Numbered from the stretch's first letter, positions 1-12,442 are shown. The stretch is 64,000 nucleotides of DNA from Cryptomeria japonica (GCF_030272615.1 NC_081413.1:565316510-565380509); one strand, 5' to 3'. Program-made: numbers and translations. Notes: generated from the letters alone by a model not told the origin.

Positions 1-250
1 TTGTGAAGAGCTTACTCTACAAGTATATTGTAATCCGTTTTGATTGCGAAATAATATATTGGGCGGCTTTTGGAGTGTGGAGTTTTTCTCCCGAAAGGGT
101 TTTCCCCACGTAAATCACTGTGTTATGGTTTGAATGTTATTATATCTATTTCTATTTTCTGTAACTATTGTGATGACCTGTAAAATTTTTTGCATTACCC
201 TTCTCTCAAGGTTAGTGTAGGAAATTGTTCTGCTACTTAATTTTCTTACA
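1..250 (+). repeat. 3' end of a Copia LTR (family B), cut by window start
   Basis: The stretch matches by eye the last ~250 bases of the LTRs at 38082-38936, 42755-43623 and 56678-57570, including the shared TTTTCCCCACGTAAATCA block and the CTTACA-like end. It is not followed by a tRNA primer site, so it is a 3' LTR or solo LTR end. CpG sites seen in the young copy at 56678 (CCCGAAAGG, GGGCGGC) are still present, so it is one of the less decayed members. Confidence 0.85.
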
Positions 251-1354
251 ATAGCTTCACACTCACTGGTTAAAGATTCAAAGGCATGCAAAGATATCCA
301 TTGGATAAGATGCAGGATGATGAGGTCTCAGAGGAGGACCAAATTGTTTGAGTTAGTGTTGTCTCGGGTTGATAGAGGTGAGAAGGATTTTATTTATATG
401 TGCAGGTTGTACAAGACAAAGATGACATTCAAAAGTTTACTTGGTCTTGATTTTGAACAAAAAAGATGCAAGCTATAGTATGGTGAAAGCATTAAGCAAA
501 CTGGTCCGACTCATAAAAAGTATAGTCGCATTTGTGTATAACATGTCAAGTTAGTCGCACATTGTGATAGGGATAGCATAACACATCATGTTATCTTTAT
601 CACTATCTCGTGGTCAACTCTCTACATTAACCAAGGGTAACACTAAACTACAACAAGGCCTGTAAATAACATGACAGTTATGCATCCTCTCCTATCCCAC
701 AACATGAAGAATGGAAGAATGATGGCCCTGTGAGGTAACATAAAAGCCAAGCATATGGTGTACCCCACTATCCCATGCCCCCACTAGCTCACGGCAAGGG
801 AGAAGGAAGATGAAAGATAAGGTGGAGTGAAGGGTGAATCATCCCGCAACAAGAAGGACTTGGGAAAAGTGATCCTGTGGGTAACTAAAATAGTAGAAGA
901 TGTGCAATCCCGCCAGCCCGCAAGAATTTTTTCATGAAAAAGCATAATACATGTCTTAGTTGATCTACAAAACACATCAATGCAACCCATGAATCCAACG
1001 TAGATTTCTTCCACATGTGGAATTTTTTTGTGAGTGGATGGATACATTGATGGGTCCCACCATCCACCAAGTGGTTGAGTGGCATGTGAATGTTAGGTGG
1101 ACAATAAAATTCTTTTGATTGGTCCATGAAGAAAAAAGATTTTGTATCAAAGGAGATCTTTCAATCTGAACAACAAATAAAGGTGGAGTAAATGTTGAAC
1201 AGGGGTGTACCTGAAAAAAAATATTTTTTGAAATGGGGATTGTGCACCTGGTCAAACCAAATAGAAAAAGCTACTGAAAGAAGAAATAAGAGTGCATTTA
1301 ATTTAGATGGCTGCTAGAAAAAATGAGTAGACAAGGAAAATCTTTTAGCAGCTC
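251..1354. other. unassigned sequence
   Basis: No domain, repeat unit or RNA gene was recognised. Short open frames occur on the minus strand between 784 and 1255, but they overlap one another in different frames and show no recognisable motif. Confidence 0.5.
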
Positions 1355-1361
1355 GAGAAGA

Positions 1362-2445
1362 TTTATTTATTTATTTGATAAAAGTGGCAAAGCCACTAAA
1401 TAATTATATTAATATATATATAAAATATTACAAAAGCCTAGTTTGGACAGGCATACCAACAGGAAAGAACCAGGCAAAGAAAACCTCTAGTTGTAGCCCT
1501 TGACCAAAAACCCATATAGTTGAATAACCCAATACATGATAACAAACCCAACCCCACAATGATCAGCCCACAAAATTACAAATAAGAGCATAATATTATG
1601 CCTCAAAAACCATGAACATGGACAATCCTCCTGAGGTGCAGAAGAAGAAGGATCATATCATCAGACGAGGAGAAGCAAATTTAATCCATCCAATTGTCCA
1701 AACTAGAGAAAATCCATAGAACACATAGAGGAGGGGGAACATGGTTGTACAACCATTGGAGCCACAAAATTATATCAACAAAATAGTCACCACATAGTCC
1801 GCACCTAACTACAGAAACCAATTCTCCAATCCATCTATTAAAAAGAGACATATTAAAAGATATGATACCACTATGAGGGAGCAAACCATAATCAAGATTG
1901 TAAAGACATAGATCATAGCCCAAATCAAGAGAAGAGCAGGATGCTGAGACCAAGAAGTAATCAACAAGAGCCCGAACCATATGAGTAACCATAGAAGAAA
2001 CCATGTAAACAATAAGAAAACAAGAAACCACTTTAGATATATTAAAACCTGCAATCTCCACCAGTCAAGTTTTACCCACCACCTACCAAACAGCACAACC
2101 AGCATCTAAAGGAACTAGATAAAAAACCCGCCCAAGTTTCTCATCATCAAATGCATAAAAAACACGAGTTGGAGAATGAAAAAGAGCGACAAAAGAAGAA
2201 ACACAGAGAATAGTAATATCATAGAGCTCATAATCCAAAGTAGAATGTAGTCGTGAAGAGCAAAGAATAGCAACCAGAGAGTGCAGAGCTGAGGCAGATA
2301 ACATAGTGAGTTATATGCACTGTAAGAGGTAGAAGAGGAGTGATTAGAGCAAAAAACTAATAGTTGTTTATAGAGACAAGAAGAGGACAAAAATAAGAGG
2401 ACAAAGATTAATAACAAATATTAGAGAGTAGAGAACAAAGCTTGT
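1362..2445 (-). mobile_element. possible antisense non-LTR retroposon
   Basis: On the minus strand the unit ends in a tail made of ATAAAT-type repeats (plus strand 1361-1378), as non-LTR retroposon 3' ends do. It carries a decayed open frame (1681-2304). A 7-bp direct repeat, GAGAAGA, lies at 1355-1361 and 2446-2452 and could be the target-site duplication. The duplication is short and purine-rich, so the boundaries are tentative. No reverse transcriptase is present. It could be a 5'-truncated LINE or a passively copied unit. Confidence 0.35.
1681..2304 (-). pseudogene. decayed open frame of unknown function in the antisense retroposon
   Basis: One minus-strand frame runs from an ATG at 2304 to 1681, about 208 codons, broken only by a TAG just after residue 73 (after CAVW) and a TGA a few codons later. 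The first part includes FYAFDDEKLGRVFYLVPLD; the second is very hydrophobic and rich in leucine, valine and tryptophan. The two halves share a frame, so they look like one former protein. I do not recognise the family. Its position just inside a retroposon-like tail suggests transposon cargo or a diverged transposon ORF. Confidence 0.35.
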
Positions 2446-2559
2446 GAGAAGAAAAGAATCAAGTCAATCTCAAGTGCAGAATAATTGTAAGTTACAAAAC
2501 TTCTTTTTTAACAAGGTGCTTATTTGTAATTGAATATTTACTTATTTTAATCATCTAAT

Positions 2560-2896
2560 TTGGTGATCAGATAGGGGGTTGGTGCCCATAAAGATAGGGG
2601 TTGGTACTCCTTTGGGTTGGTGCCCATAAATGTTGTAACCAAATTAGTTCCATTGTGAGGCAGGATTAGAGTAGTAGACTCTAGCAACATTTTTCACCGA
2701 GATTTTTCCCCACCATTGGTTTTCCTCGTATATCTTGTGTTTTGTGTTTGCATTGTGTGTGTGTGAAATTGTGTTTAATATCTCTACTCATAATTTCTTA
2801 ACTTATGTTATTAAATTTTTGATTATAAAGTAAGTTCAAGTTTTTATTTACCAGTGATTCACCCCCCTCTTAGTTGTCCATTTGTGTTCAATAACA
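2560..2896 (+). repeat. 3' part of a Copia-type LTR (different family)
   Basis: The sequence ends in the hallmark of many plant Copia LTRs, a GATTCACCCCCCTCTTAG block followed within 30 bases by an end in ATAACA. Upstream are the TTTTTCCCCACC and TTTTCCTCG blocks typical of R-U5. What follows is not a primer-binding site, so this is a 3' or solo LTR end. The left boundary could not be fixed. Confidence 0.6.
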
Positions 2897-3080
2897 ACAT
2901 CTTGCTTGGAACCATACACCAATGAAAATATACAATCTCGATCATATAAATAGTCCTGGACAACTCAAGAACTTAGGAGACTTGAAATGAAAGCCTCTAG
3001 ATACTCAAAATCCAAATATAGAAATCATAAAAGACTCAAAAAGCAAGATAAGGTAGTACAACACATTTGCAAATTGTTCT

Positions 3081-3375
3081 AGCGCATGCAATAATTAGTG
3101 TAGCACCTTTATAAATTAGTGCAACACTTTTACAGATAGAAACAATGCTTATGTAACCATAATAGCTCTTATGAATCTTAGAACAATGATTTTGCCACAC
3201 AGATTAGCACATCTATGATGTCTTGCATTACTTTTACCAGATATAATAGTGCATGTACTCAATGATCTAGCGCATAAGGGATATAATCTAATGCATACAC
3301 AAAAAGGAACAACATATATACTTCAAACTATAATTCTTATATTACTTTGGTGCATTTGATAAAGGGTCTTGTGCT
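3081..3375 (+). repeat. degenerate word array, ~21-nt period
   Basis: A word of the form TAGYGCA (variants AGCAC, AATGC, AGTGC) recurs at about 3081, 3102, 3123, 3144, 3164, 3185, 3206, 3226, 3248, 3269, 3290 and again at 3349 and 3370. The spacers have no common sequence. The word resembles the core of the gypsy-2 leader array (55314-55606), so this may be an old relic of the same kind of retrotransposon leader. Confidence 0.5.
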
Positions 3376-4424
3376 TTTAGTATTCAAACTAAAAAAATGG
3401 AAGCAAAGAACTTGTGATTCGAATTAAAATACATCCAAGTCTCATCTACAACAACAAATAAACTCAAAAGGAGTTCAAAGAAACAAAGAATCTCAAGATA
3501 TAAACAAGAAATAAGATAGCCAAGACTTCCACACAACTTCCATATACAGTCACAGGTATAACTCCCAGAGATGCATAGGGAAAATCTCCCAACCCAAGGT
3601 AAAGACATCAACCAATATTGCATAAAACCCAAGTAGATCACAACATTCGGGAATCAATACCATCATAACCACTACACGACTACACAGAAAAAGAAGCAAT
3701 AATAATCCATATAAAGAGCTTACGAAAATCACAAAGATTAATCATAGGAATACTATAACCCCCTCATGAAATATTTATTAATCTATATTATAAGTCTTTC
3801 TACAACTTCAATATCTCAGCCCACAAACAATCTTTACACAAACACAATGCATAACAACTTTCTCTAAATCACAATTTAAATAATACATGAGTAATATCTC
3901 TAACCTAGAAGTATAGCAGTGATGGTAAATGAATTCAATGAAGGACAACAATCCAAAGTCCAAGCCAAGCCAAAAACTCCACAATCCAAATTCGCAGAAA
4001 TATTTATCAACAATAGTTTTCCAGAAACTATTCTACAAGCCAACCCTCCTCGACAATATCAGAAACTCAATAAATAGAATATCATCCAAAAACTATAGAA
4101 TATGTCGGCCGATGGAAATAATCTATTAAAATATATTTCATAGTGACCCTTTCAAATATCATGGCAAGAATATAAACTAATATTTAATTAACTTACCCCA
4201 ATAATCACTAATTAATCAAATGAAACCAAGACACAAGAAAATTTTAAGGTCCAATTAAATAATTAAACCATAGGACCCAAATAAATATTAAAGCCACAAC
4301 TATATAAATAAATAATAAATAAATCCAAAAGGGCTTAAATCATAAATCATTAAATGAATATTAAACCAAATAACAATAATAATATAAACCATCAATTTAA
4401 ATGTAAATCCATAAAATAAGTATA
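3376..4424. other. AT-rich unassigned sequence
   Basis: A and T become dominant toward the right, with many AATAAT runs. No domain was recognised on either strand. This is the sequence into which the LINE at 4447 inserted. Confidence 0.5.
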
Positions 4425-4446
4425 AATAATAATTAATCTGAAATAA
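4425..4446. repeat. left target-site duplication of the LINE
   Basis: A 22-bp stretch beginning AATAATAATTAATCT is repeated at 10682-10703 with one mismatch (G versus T at its sixteenth base). Length and placement fit target-primed reverse transcription. AT-richness makes the exact ends uncertain. Confidence 0.75.
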
Positions 4447-5079
4447 GAAGGCTCAACAACGAATTTATAAGTTTGTCTAAGAGAGGAGATACAAATGGTG
4501 TTGGGTGGGTTGTTTGCTCACGGGCTAGGGCCCGTGCCCTAGCCCCGTTCCTTCTTCCTGGTGCACTGTGGGAATCGGTCTGGAAGCTTGGTGGTAGGGT
4601 GATCTAATTGTGGGTATTTTTTAAGGCAGTGGGAGTTAGTTTTGCTATGGAGGTGTGTGTGTGTTGCGGGTGTCTTTGTGTGGGGGCTTTGGTGTTGGTT
4701 TTGGGTCGAGTTTGTTTCTTGGTGGTGGATGTCAGGTTGTTTTGTGGTGTTTGGTTGTAGATTTGCTAGGGGATTCTATCTGGTGGCCTTGCGAGTGTGG
4801 TGGGGGTTGAGCTATGGTTGGTGTTGTGAGGTTTAGCCTTGGATGGCTTTGCATGCAGGCTCTTTAGGGATGGGCTCTTCGTTTAAGGACTCCCTGTTGG
4901 GAGGTTCTTCTCATAATTAGCATGTTAATTCTAACATCAGTGTTTTTAGTAAAGATGCTAGAGTTAGCCCTTCTCTTACTGATGATTTTTTGGCCCTCAA
5001 GGGTTAATGGTTGCTTGGCTCGGAATGAGCAGAGGCCGGTTCTGGTGATTCAACTAGAGACTATTGAGGAGGATGTTAC

Positions 5080-5900
5080 TTGTCTAATCGTGCCTTGATC
5101 TGCAAGTTCATGGGGATTCAGATTTCATTGCCTTTTCTAGAGTCATGGGCTCGTAGAACATGGAATCCAGAGGGAGAGATGGAGGTAATGTTGACTGCAA
5201 ATAGTTATTTTATAGTTATTTTCTATTTCATTACAAATAGGAATAGGTCTTTTGAAGGAGGCTCGTACTTCTACAACCAAGTGAGGTTGTTCATCAAACC
5301 ATGGCATATGGGTTTCAACCCTACAGAGGAGCTTCCATCTTGAGTCCCTATTTGGGTTAGACTCTCATGGTTCCTTCTCGAATTTAGGAGGCATGACATT
5401 TTCCACTTTTTTGCTTGGCCACTTGGCAAACCTGTAGGCTCTTCAACACACACAATGGACAAAAAGGTAATCACTTATTCTTGCCTTTGTGTTGAGATGG
5501 ATTTAAATAAACCCTTACCAGATTCTATGGAGATTTGTATGGGCTCCTCCTCTTGGATATAATAGATTGACTATGAAACTCTATCATTTCACTACCGGAT
5601 TTCCATGTATATGGGCACTTACAGAGGATGTGCCCCAAATCTAATTCTTTAGGACCATCTAATAGTGGCTTGATTTGCCCCGCAGGTAAGAAAGATAAAG
5701 GGAAAGCTCCTCAGGTGGAGGATAGTGAGGGATTTTTTCCAGCCAAGACTCGAAGTAAGGGAAGAGGGCTAAAAAGAACTTTGAAGGATAGACAGGCAGA
5801 TGCAATATCTAACAGCTTTGAGGCTTTAAAAGAACCTGATCAATTTGATGAGGCTCTTGCAAGACTTCCTACAGGTAAAGAAACTATGACTATAGAATAA
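5080..5900 (+). pseudogene. LINE ORF1 (DUF4283-like nucleic-acid-binding protein), broken
   Basis: In plant L1 elements ORF1 binds the element RNA. The frame from 5080 shows ALICKFMGIQ, W..RTWNP, VRLFIKPW and, after a TGA at 5341-5343, VPIWVRL and LGKPVG. These are the ordered landmarks of the DUF4283 region (upstream sequence included). A frameshift near 5590 leads into a frame with HVYGHLQRMCPK, the second half of a CCHC knuckle whose first cysteines are lost. A lysine-rich tail follows, ending at 5900. 5901-6267 is a further decayed tail and ORF1-ORF2 spacer with no intact frame. Confidence 0.65.
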
Positions 5901-6267
5901 GGTGGCGGGGAACATGAGTGTGTTCCTCCTTTAGCTCCTCAGGTTGGGGTTATAGACTCACATATGGATACAAATATCAACTTGATTCCTTCAGGCACTT
6001 CAAAACCATAAAGTAATATGTTAAAGGAGGAGGCAGGTCAGAGATGCTCTCTGGTTGATGCTAAAAAGGAACCTCAAGAGGTGCATAAAAATAAGGGGTC
6101 TCCCATAGCATTAGGAGTTCAACAAAAGATGCTTAAGAAGGGTATTCTGGGTCAGCCTCCTAAAGTGGTTAGGAAGAAGGATTAGGAGAAAGTGAAATGG
6201 ATGGGTGAGATTCTAGTGGAGTCTGGCACGGTGAAGACTATAGACTCTCATTTTTACCATCTCAGAA

Positions 6268-9200
6268 ATGATTGTGCTCTCATGGAATGTTAGGGGGTTG
6301 AATAGAATCCCTAGACAAAAGGCTATTCGTGAGTTGATTCAGTTTCATTCTCCTGATGTAGTTTTTATCGAGGAGACTAAGTTGTTTATTAAAAGTATAT
6401 TGAATTTGGCTCCTAAAGTTTGGGGCAAGGGACATTGTCAGTGCATAGGGGCTCAAGGTAATTCTGGTGGTTTGGCCTATCTTTGGGACCCACATAAAGT
6501 TGTTCCTATATGGTGGTCATCTAGTAGTCAATCTTTATCTATGGCTGCTACAAGTTTGGAATCAAGAGAAATCAACCTTTTCTCCAATCTTTAAGCTTCG
6601 ACTGATCTTCTTGGGAAGACTAAACTATGGTAGCATATCATATTGGTTAGGTCTTTGGCCCCCTTTCTTCCCTAGATTCTTGGAGGATACTTCAATGCTA
6701 TTATTAGTTTGAGTGAGAAAAATGGTGGTGTTGGCCAATTGGAGTGGTCTTCCATCCTCCTCCGGGATTATAGATTTTCTGAGGTTACTTGATATCAAGC
6801 CAACCAATGGTATGTTTACTTGGAATAACAAAAGGTGGGGTGAAGATTCTTTTTTGGAAAGGTTTGATAGATTTCTTGTATCTTGTTTTTGGGTGGGGGA
6901 TAGTTGAAACATCAGTTCTAAAATTCTTGACTGGAGAGGTTCAGATCATTGACCCATTATACTTTCAGCTTCTGCTTTCAAAACCACTAAAAATCCTTCC
7001 TTTAAATTCCAACTTATGTGGCTTTGGGACTCTTCTCTTCATGAGCATATTGTTGATTGGTGGACAAGGGGCAAGCCGACTTATGGGACAATAATGTTCT
7101 CCTTTTTCAAGAGACTCGAATTTGTGAAGTACGGGCTAAAGAGATGGAACAAACAATGCTTTGGTAATCTCTTCAGTTCTAAGGCAGTGGCTCAATCTTA
7201 CCCTGATGATGTCACTTGTAAGATTAGAGAGCATGGGTTAACTGAGGAGTTGTTTCAATTGGAGACTAAAGATGGACCAATGACCTTGAGGAGTGGGAAC
7301 TTCAGGAAGAATTTTTTTGGAAACATAAATCCTGCATTGATTGGCTACTAGAGGGATATAGGAACACATCCTTTTTCCATAAATTAGTTAAAGACAAGGG
7401 ACATGATAACTTCATTACCTTTCTTAAATCCTCTAATGGGCTCATGTTATCTTCTTTCAACTCGATCTCTAGTGATATTGTGCATTACTTTTCAAACAAG
7501 TTTATTGAGGATAACCCTCTTGCTAGTAGGGAGGAGGATTTAATCCTTGATTGCATTCCTTGCTTGGTCACTGATGAAATAAATGATATGCTCATGAAGC
7601 CCATTATATTGGAGGAGCTAGAGGGAATTGTCTTCTAGATGAAGAAAGGTAAAGCTCTTGGACCATATGGATTTCATATTGAGTTTTATCAAGAATTTTG
7701 GGACATTTTTATAATGGATCTATTTGAGGTAGTGTTGGAGTCCCAAAAAAGTAAGCAGGTTTTGAAAGCTTTCAATGCTACTTTTCTAGCTCTTATCCCA
7801 AAGAGAGAAGGGGTTGATTCTTTAAATCTCTTTAGACCGATTTCTCTTTGTAATTTTCTCTACAAAATCATTAGTAAGTTGATTGCAGAGAGGCTCAAGC
7901 CTTGGCTCAGAGTCCTAATTTTTGAGGAGCAAGGGGGTTTTGTTATTGGGAGGCAGATTTTGGATGGGATTGTAGTTTGTATTGAACCTTTTCATTCTAT
8001 GCACTTGTCTAAAGAGAAATACATGTTTATCAAGCTTGATAAGGCTAAGGCATATGATAGGGTCAAGTGGCCCTTCCTGATGAAGATTTTAAAAGCCTTT
8101 GGATTTGGTTCGGAATGAATTGATTGGGTTATGAGTTGCATAAGCTCTGTGTCTTTTTTTGTCCTCATTAACAATGAGACTTCTAAACTTTTTGGGGCTT
8201 CTCGTGATCTTTGGCAGGGATATCCTCTCTCACCCTATCTCTTTATTTTAATGGTTGAAGGCCTAAGAAGATTTATAATGGTCAGAGTGGGACAAGGGTT
8301 GATTCAGGGCTGTAGTTGGGAAGATTTAACTCTTTCTCATTCTCACTTACAATTTGTTGATGACACGACATAGATCGGTCTTGCTAGAGTTAGTGAGGCA
8401 GAGAACTTCAAGAGGTCCTTAGACATTTATATGGTAGCTTCAGGGCGGATAATTAATGAATACAAGTCCTCCATTTTTTTCTTTAATACTCCTAAGCCTA
8501 TACATATTAGCATTGCTAAAATCCCATGTTTCTAGATTGGCACCTTACCTTTTGTGTATCTTGGTATTCCCGTCAATGTTGGTTCTTTGCCAAGAAGATT
8601 CTACTAGGAGGTTTTAGATAAGTTTCGCAGAAAGGTTTCCCATTGGACTTATAGGTGGCTTTCCTCCATTGAGAGAGTTATTCTTTTTAAGTTTTTTATT
8701 CCACCCACTCCTCTTTACAAGTTCTTTGTGCAAGCTTCTCCTTCTAGTTTCATATAGGAATTTGACTCCATGTCCCATCAATTCTTATGGGCTGGTAATT
8801 TGCTATGTAAGAAATGGAGTCTGGTTAAGTGGGACTTAGTTTGCAGAACAAAGCATGAAGGGGGACTTGGTCTCAGACAAACTAGATTAATGGGCCAAGC
8901 CTTGGCTGTTAAGTTGTATTAGAGGTGGTGTTGTCATCAAGATCAGGACTGGGCCAAAATTTTCACTACAAAGTACTTGGGAGGTGTTGAGAACAAGGAT
9001 GTTCCTATATACACCATTGAGGGTAAAGGATCTATTATTTGGAGTACCCTCAAATGAGGGGCCAAGTTAATCAAACATGAATTATTTTGGATCTGTAATA
9101 AAGGTTCTGAGGCTTTATTCTTGATGGACTTGTGGGATGGTTCCCACCTCTTCTTTTTGTATATCCTCATATTTGTCTATTGAGTAACATTTTTTCTGTA

Positions 9201-10581
9201 GGCTGGATGGACTAAGGTGGAAGACTATAAAGCTTCTCGGCAGTTGGGACAAGTTGACATTTTTAGTTGGAAAGGGCTACATGAATGGCCTCCGAGAGGC
9301 TATGAGGAGGAACACCAAGAGCTTGTTGTAATCCTTGCAGGAAGGGTGTGTAGCTCTTTAGAGGAAAGGGATAAACTTGCATGGGGACATAACTCAAAAG
9401 GTATATTCACTGTCACCACTAGGTATAGGGAGCTAGTGAGGAAGCTCTTTGGGGATGCTCTTGTGCCTTGGTAGAAATAGGTTTGGAGTAATTTTTTCAT
9501 GGCCCAAGTGTAATTTTTTTATGTGGTTGGTGGTCTAGAATAGATACCTCACTTGGGATTACTTATGCAAGAGGGGATTCCAAGGTCCTTCTATGTGTGC
9601 TCTTTGTATGTGCAGCGATGATACCTCTTCTCATATTTTCTTCTTGTACCCCTACTCGAGAGAACTCTGGCATTGTTGGTGGGGGATTTGGAATAGGCCC
9701 TATTTTCATGTTTCTACCTTGTTGTAATTTTAGGACCGATTAGGATACCCCCTGCTCATACCTCTTTTCTGCATATAGTGTGGAATATTGGCCCTATGTT
9801 TATTCTCTAGAAAATTTGGTTGGAAAGGAACAAAAGGATTTTTCAGGGTAAGAGAATGTTGAGTCATTAGGTTTGGATGCACATTATCAATAGCCTGCAG
9901 GAAACCTTGTTAGCTAAGTGTGATATATCTTGTGATATGGATCTAGGGGACCTACCTATTATTCAAAGGTTAGGGTTGGAGGGATGTAGATCCTAGTGGA
10001 CCCCATCTTGTGTGGTTCATCATGGGAGAAGTAAGGTTATTAGAAATGGTTGTTGGAAACCTCCTCCAGAGGAGGTCTTGAAGGTTAATACAGATGGCTC
10101 CTCTAGATGCAATCTGGGCATGCTGGGATTGGAGGGGTTGGCAGAGATTCCTCAGGGGTGGTCCAATTCTTCTTTTCAATCTATAAGGGTTTTCACATGA
10201 ACAATTTTATAGAAGCTTTGGATATCCTTTATGCCCTAGAGCTATGTTGTGCCTTGGGATGGAGGAAGGTTATTTGTAAATCTGATTCACAAGTGGTTGT
10301 TGATATGTTGAATAATGGTGCGAATGAGGATAAGAGTTGGCAATTAGTGGGGTTGGTCAACTAGATTATTAGGTTGAGTAGCTTTGGATTGTGTTACCTT
10401 TTTCCATATCCCTCGGGAGTGGAACAAGGTAGCAAATAGATTGGCTAAATGGTCTGCTGAGCACATGGGAGTGTGGGATGTCCAGGATTGGAGTCATTTG
10501 TCTAGGAAGTATTCTGGGTTGTTGGAGGATCTTGTTATGGAGGATATGTGTGACTATTTGGGAGGTTTAGGTGATCATTGA
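6268..10581 (+). pseudogene. LINE ORF2: endonuclease, reverse transcriptase, zf-RVT, RNase H; broken
   Basis: ORF2 nicks the target and copies RNA into DNA. The endonuclease starts at 6268 with LSWNVRGLNR and continues through EETKL, a mutated GDFNA (GGYFNA, ~6675) and NGMFTWNN (~6810). The reverse transcriptase spans ~7440-8560: GKALGPYGFH, LIPKREG, RPISLCN, FIKLDKAKAYDRV, GYPLSPYLF and the catalytic FVDD (~8355, FADD in relatives). A zf-RVT region (9470-9720) keeps WDYLCKRG and CALC. The RNase H (10012-10581) has VNTDGS, E..AL..AL, KSDSQVVVDM and HIPREWNKVANRLA. More than ten stops and several frameshifts are present. Confidence 0.85.
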
Positions 10582-10681
10582 TTGATGTTTGGCCATCGAG
10601 CCGGTTGTATTGTTGTTCCTAGTTTCTTTGTACTTTTGCTTTCTTGATTCAATAAATTTTCACCCCTTTATTTTTTTTAAT

Positions 10682-10703
10682 AATAATAATTAATCTTAAA
10701 TAA
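10682..10703. repeat. right target-site duplication of the LINE
   Basis: It matches 4425-4446 at 21 of 22 positions and directly abuts the LINE 3' end. Confidence 0.75.
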
Positions 10704-11610
10704 TAAAAATATCACATTAATATTAAATATCAATGTTTATCATTAGTTTAATTTATTGTTATAAACTATATGAACCAATCAATTTATTAATAATTTAATT
10801 AACCAATAATCACAACTCCTCAAACAACCTGACACTAGGTAACATAAAATACCACTAGACAACTCTAACGACAATACTATGACTGACATGATACCAACTT
10901 AAACTTAGAGTGTAGAATGAGATTTCATGTCACCTCTGATCAACTTGCCATTAGGATGAAGAAATGCTTAGATCTGTGAAGTTAGGTGGAGTCGATGTCT
11001 AGTACCTGCAAACCTGTCACCACCAATACACGTACAACAATATATACTATAACATATATTATAAAATAAATAGATAAGTGAAATAGAATTGAAAAATTAT
11101 ATCATGCTCATGAATGAGTGGTATGACATCGTCCTTAACACAACCTTAGTAGAAAACAATCATGACAAATAATCACTATCATAATCATCATATCAATTAT
11201 AACCATGATATAAGGTGAGCACATAATAAGATACCATCAAATACCCATAAGAAAATATGTAGCTTGCATATAAGATAGGTGATCAAATATAAGTCCATCA
11301 ACATGATAATCCATAGATATCATCATCCATATGAGACCATATTGTCGACTGCAAATATGATAAGTCTATCATCAATAATGAAGTATCTAGGTCATAGATA
11401 AATCCATAAGAATCTATCAAAACATCTTAAAATATTCTAAGCTAAATCAATATAGTCTATCAATGCACAAAAAGGAAAGATGAATCAAGGATGGGCACTA
11501 CACTTTGACATCAAAGATAAAGGACACAACCCAACTTAACATACTGATCTCAACAACCCTTTTTTTGAAAATACTCTCCAACAACCAAAAGGAAACCACA
11601 TACTCTACTA
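10704..11610. other. AT-rich unassigned sequence, probably including part of the copia A 3' LTR
   Basis: No coding domain was found. The right part lies immediately beyond the copia A polypurine tract (11611-11620), where the 3' LTR should be. I could not match it to the LTR at 33297 onward, so the LTR is either truncated or too diverged to see. Confidence 0.4.
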
Positions 11611-11620
11611 CTCCCCCTAA
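11611..11620 (-). promoter_or_regulatory. polypurine tract of copia A
   Basis: The minus strand reads TTAGGGGGAG here, the usual plus-strand primer of plant Copia elements, just after the RNase H frame ends at 11698. Confidence 0.65.
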
Positions 11621-11697
11621 GAGCAATAACAACATCAATCCAAGAGTAAAAAAATGAGCCTTTAATTTCCCTTGGAAAGATTCACACATTTATGAAT

Positions 11698-12442
11698 CTA
11701 GTTAGAAAAAGGAGGGGCAATGACCCCTAGTTTCAACCTGAGATACTCAAAAGTATCCTTTGCTAACACTTTAGTAAATATGTTTGCAACATGATCTTTT
11801 GTAGAAATATACTCCAATCTAACTTCCCTTTCTGCAACTTTCTCTCTTAAGAAATGATACCTGATTGAGATATGTTTGGTTCTTGAATGCACTATCAAAT
11901 TATTTGAAATATTTATGGCATTAGTATTATCATACATGATTGGAATAACTTCATCATACACTACATTGATACCTTTAAGAGTTTGTTTCATCCACATAAC
12001 TTGAGTATACCAAGCTGTCATTGTAATGTATTCTACTTCTACAAAAGATAGAGATGTTGAATCTTTCTTCTTAGTTAACCACAAGGTCAATCTGTCTCCC
12101 AAGAAAAATGCACCACCACTAGTAATTTTCCTATCATCAATACTTCTAGCCCAATTAGAATCTATTTACACTTTTAGCATGAAATCTTCATTCTTCTTAT
12201 ACCAAAGACCCAAATTTGGGGTTCCTTTCAAGTACTTAAAAATTCTTTTTACTGCTTGATCATGTGATTGCTTTGGATTAGCCTAAAATATTGCAACTAA
12301 ACAAATATCCTGCATGATATCTGGTCTAGAGGAGGTTAAATATAACAACCCTCCAATCATGGATTAGTATTTCTTCTAATCAAGTATTGAAGATTTATCA
12401 TATTTTCTCAACTTACAACCAACAACAATTAGTGGCTTGTTA
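11698..12442 (-). pseudogene. copia A RT C-terminus and RNase H
   Basis: The frame from 12102 to 11698 is a Copia RNase H: LTLWLTKKKDSTSLSFVEVEY, then MYDNTNAINISNN and HSRTKHISIRYHFLRE, ending in HVANIFTK and LGV. It corresponds to the family landmarks for host-like RNase H (S..EAEY, CDN.SAI, K.HR..TKHI). Upstream (12103-12442) the frame is broken but keeps the conserved region preceding RNase H in pol. It is cut at 12442 by the gypsy-1 insertion and resumes at 28965. Confidence 0.85.

Larger units (their letters stand above)
4447..10681 (+). mobile_element. L1-type LINE, near full length, decayed
   Basis: The 6.2-kb unit has the plant L1 layout: a GC-richer 5' UTR (4447-5050), ORF1 with a DUF4283-like region (5080-5900), and ORF2 with apurinic endonuclease, reverse transcriptase, zf-RVT and RNase H (6268-10581). 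A short 3' UTR contains AATAAA at 10650 and ends in a T/A-rich tract without a clear poly(A). It is flanked by a 22-bp duplication with one mismatch. Both ORFs are broken by frameshifts and stops, so the copy is dead. The 5' end reaches the TSD, so there was little or no 5' truncation, which is unusual for LINEs. Confidence 0.85.

Noticed and set aside
4642-4836. 64-codon Trp/Val/Gly-rich frame at the LINE 5' end
   Set aside because: It lies in the GT-rich LINE 5' UTR, has no domain and is not in the ORF1 frame context.
10880-10900. Minus-strand TTGGTATCATG as a primer-binding site of another element
   Set aside because: Only nine bases match the initiator-Met complement and no LTR end or gag is seen beside it.
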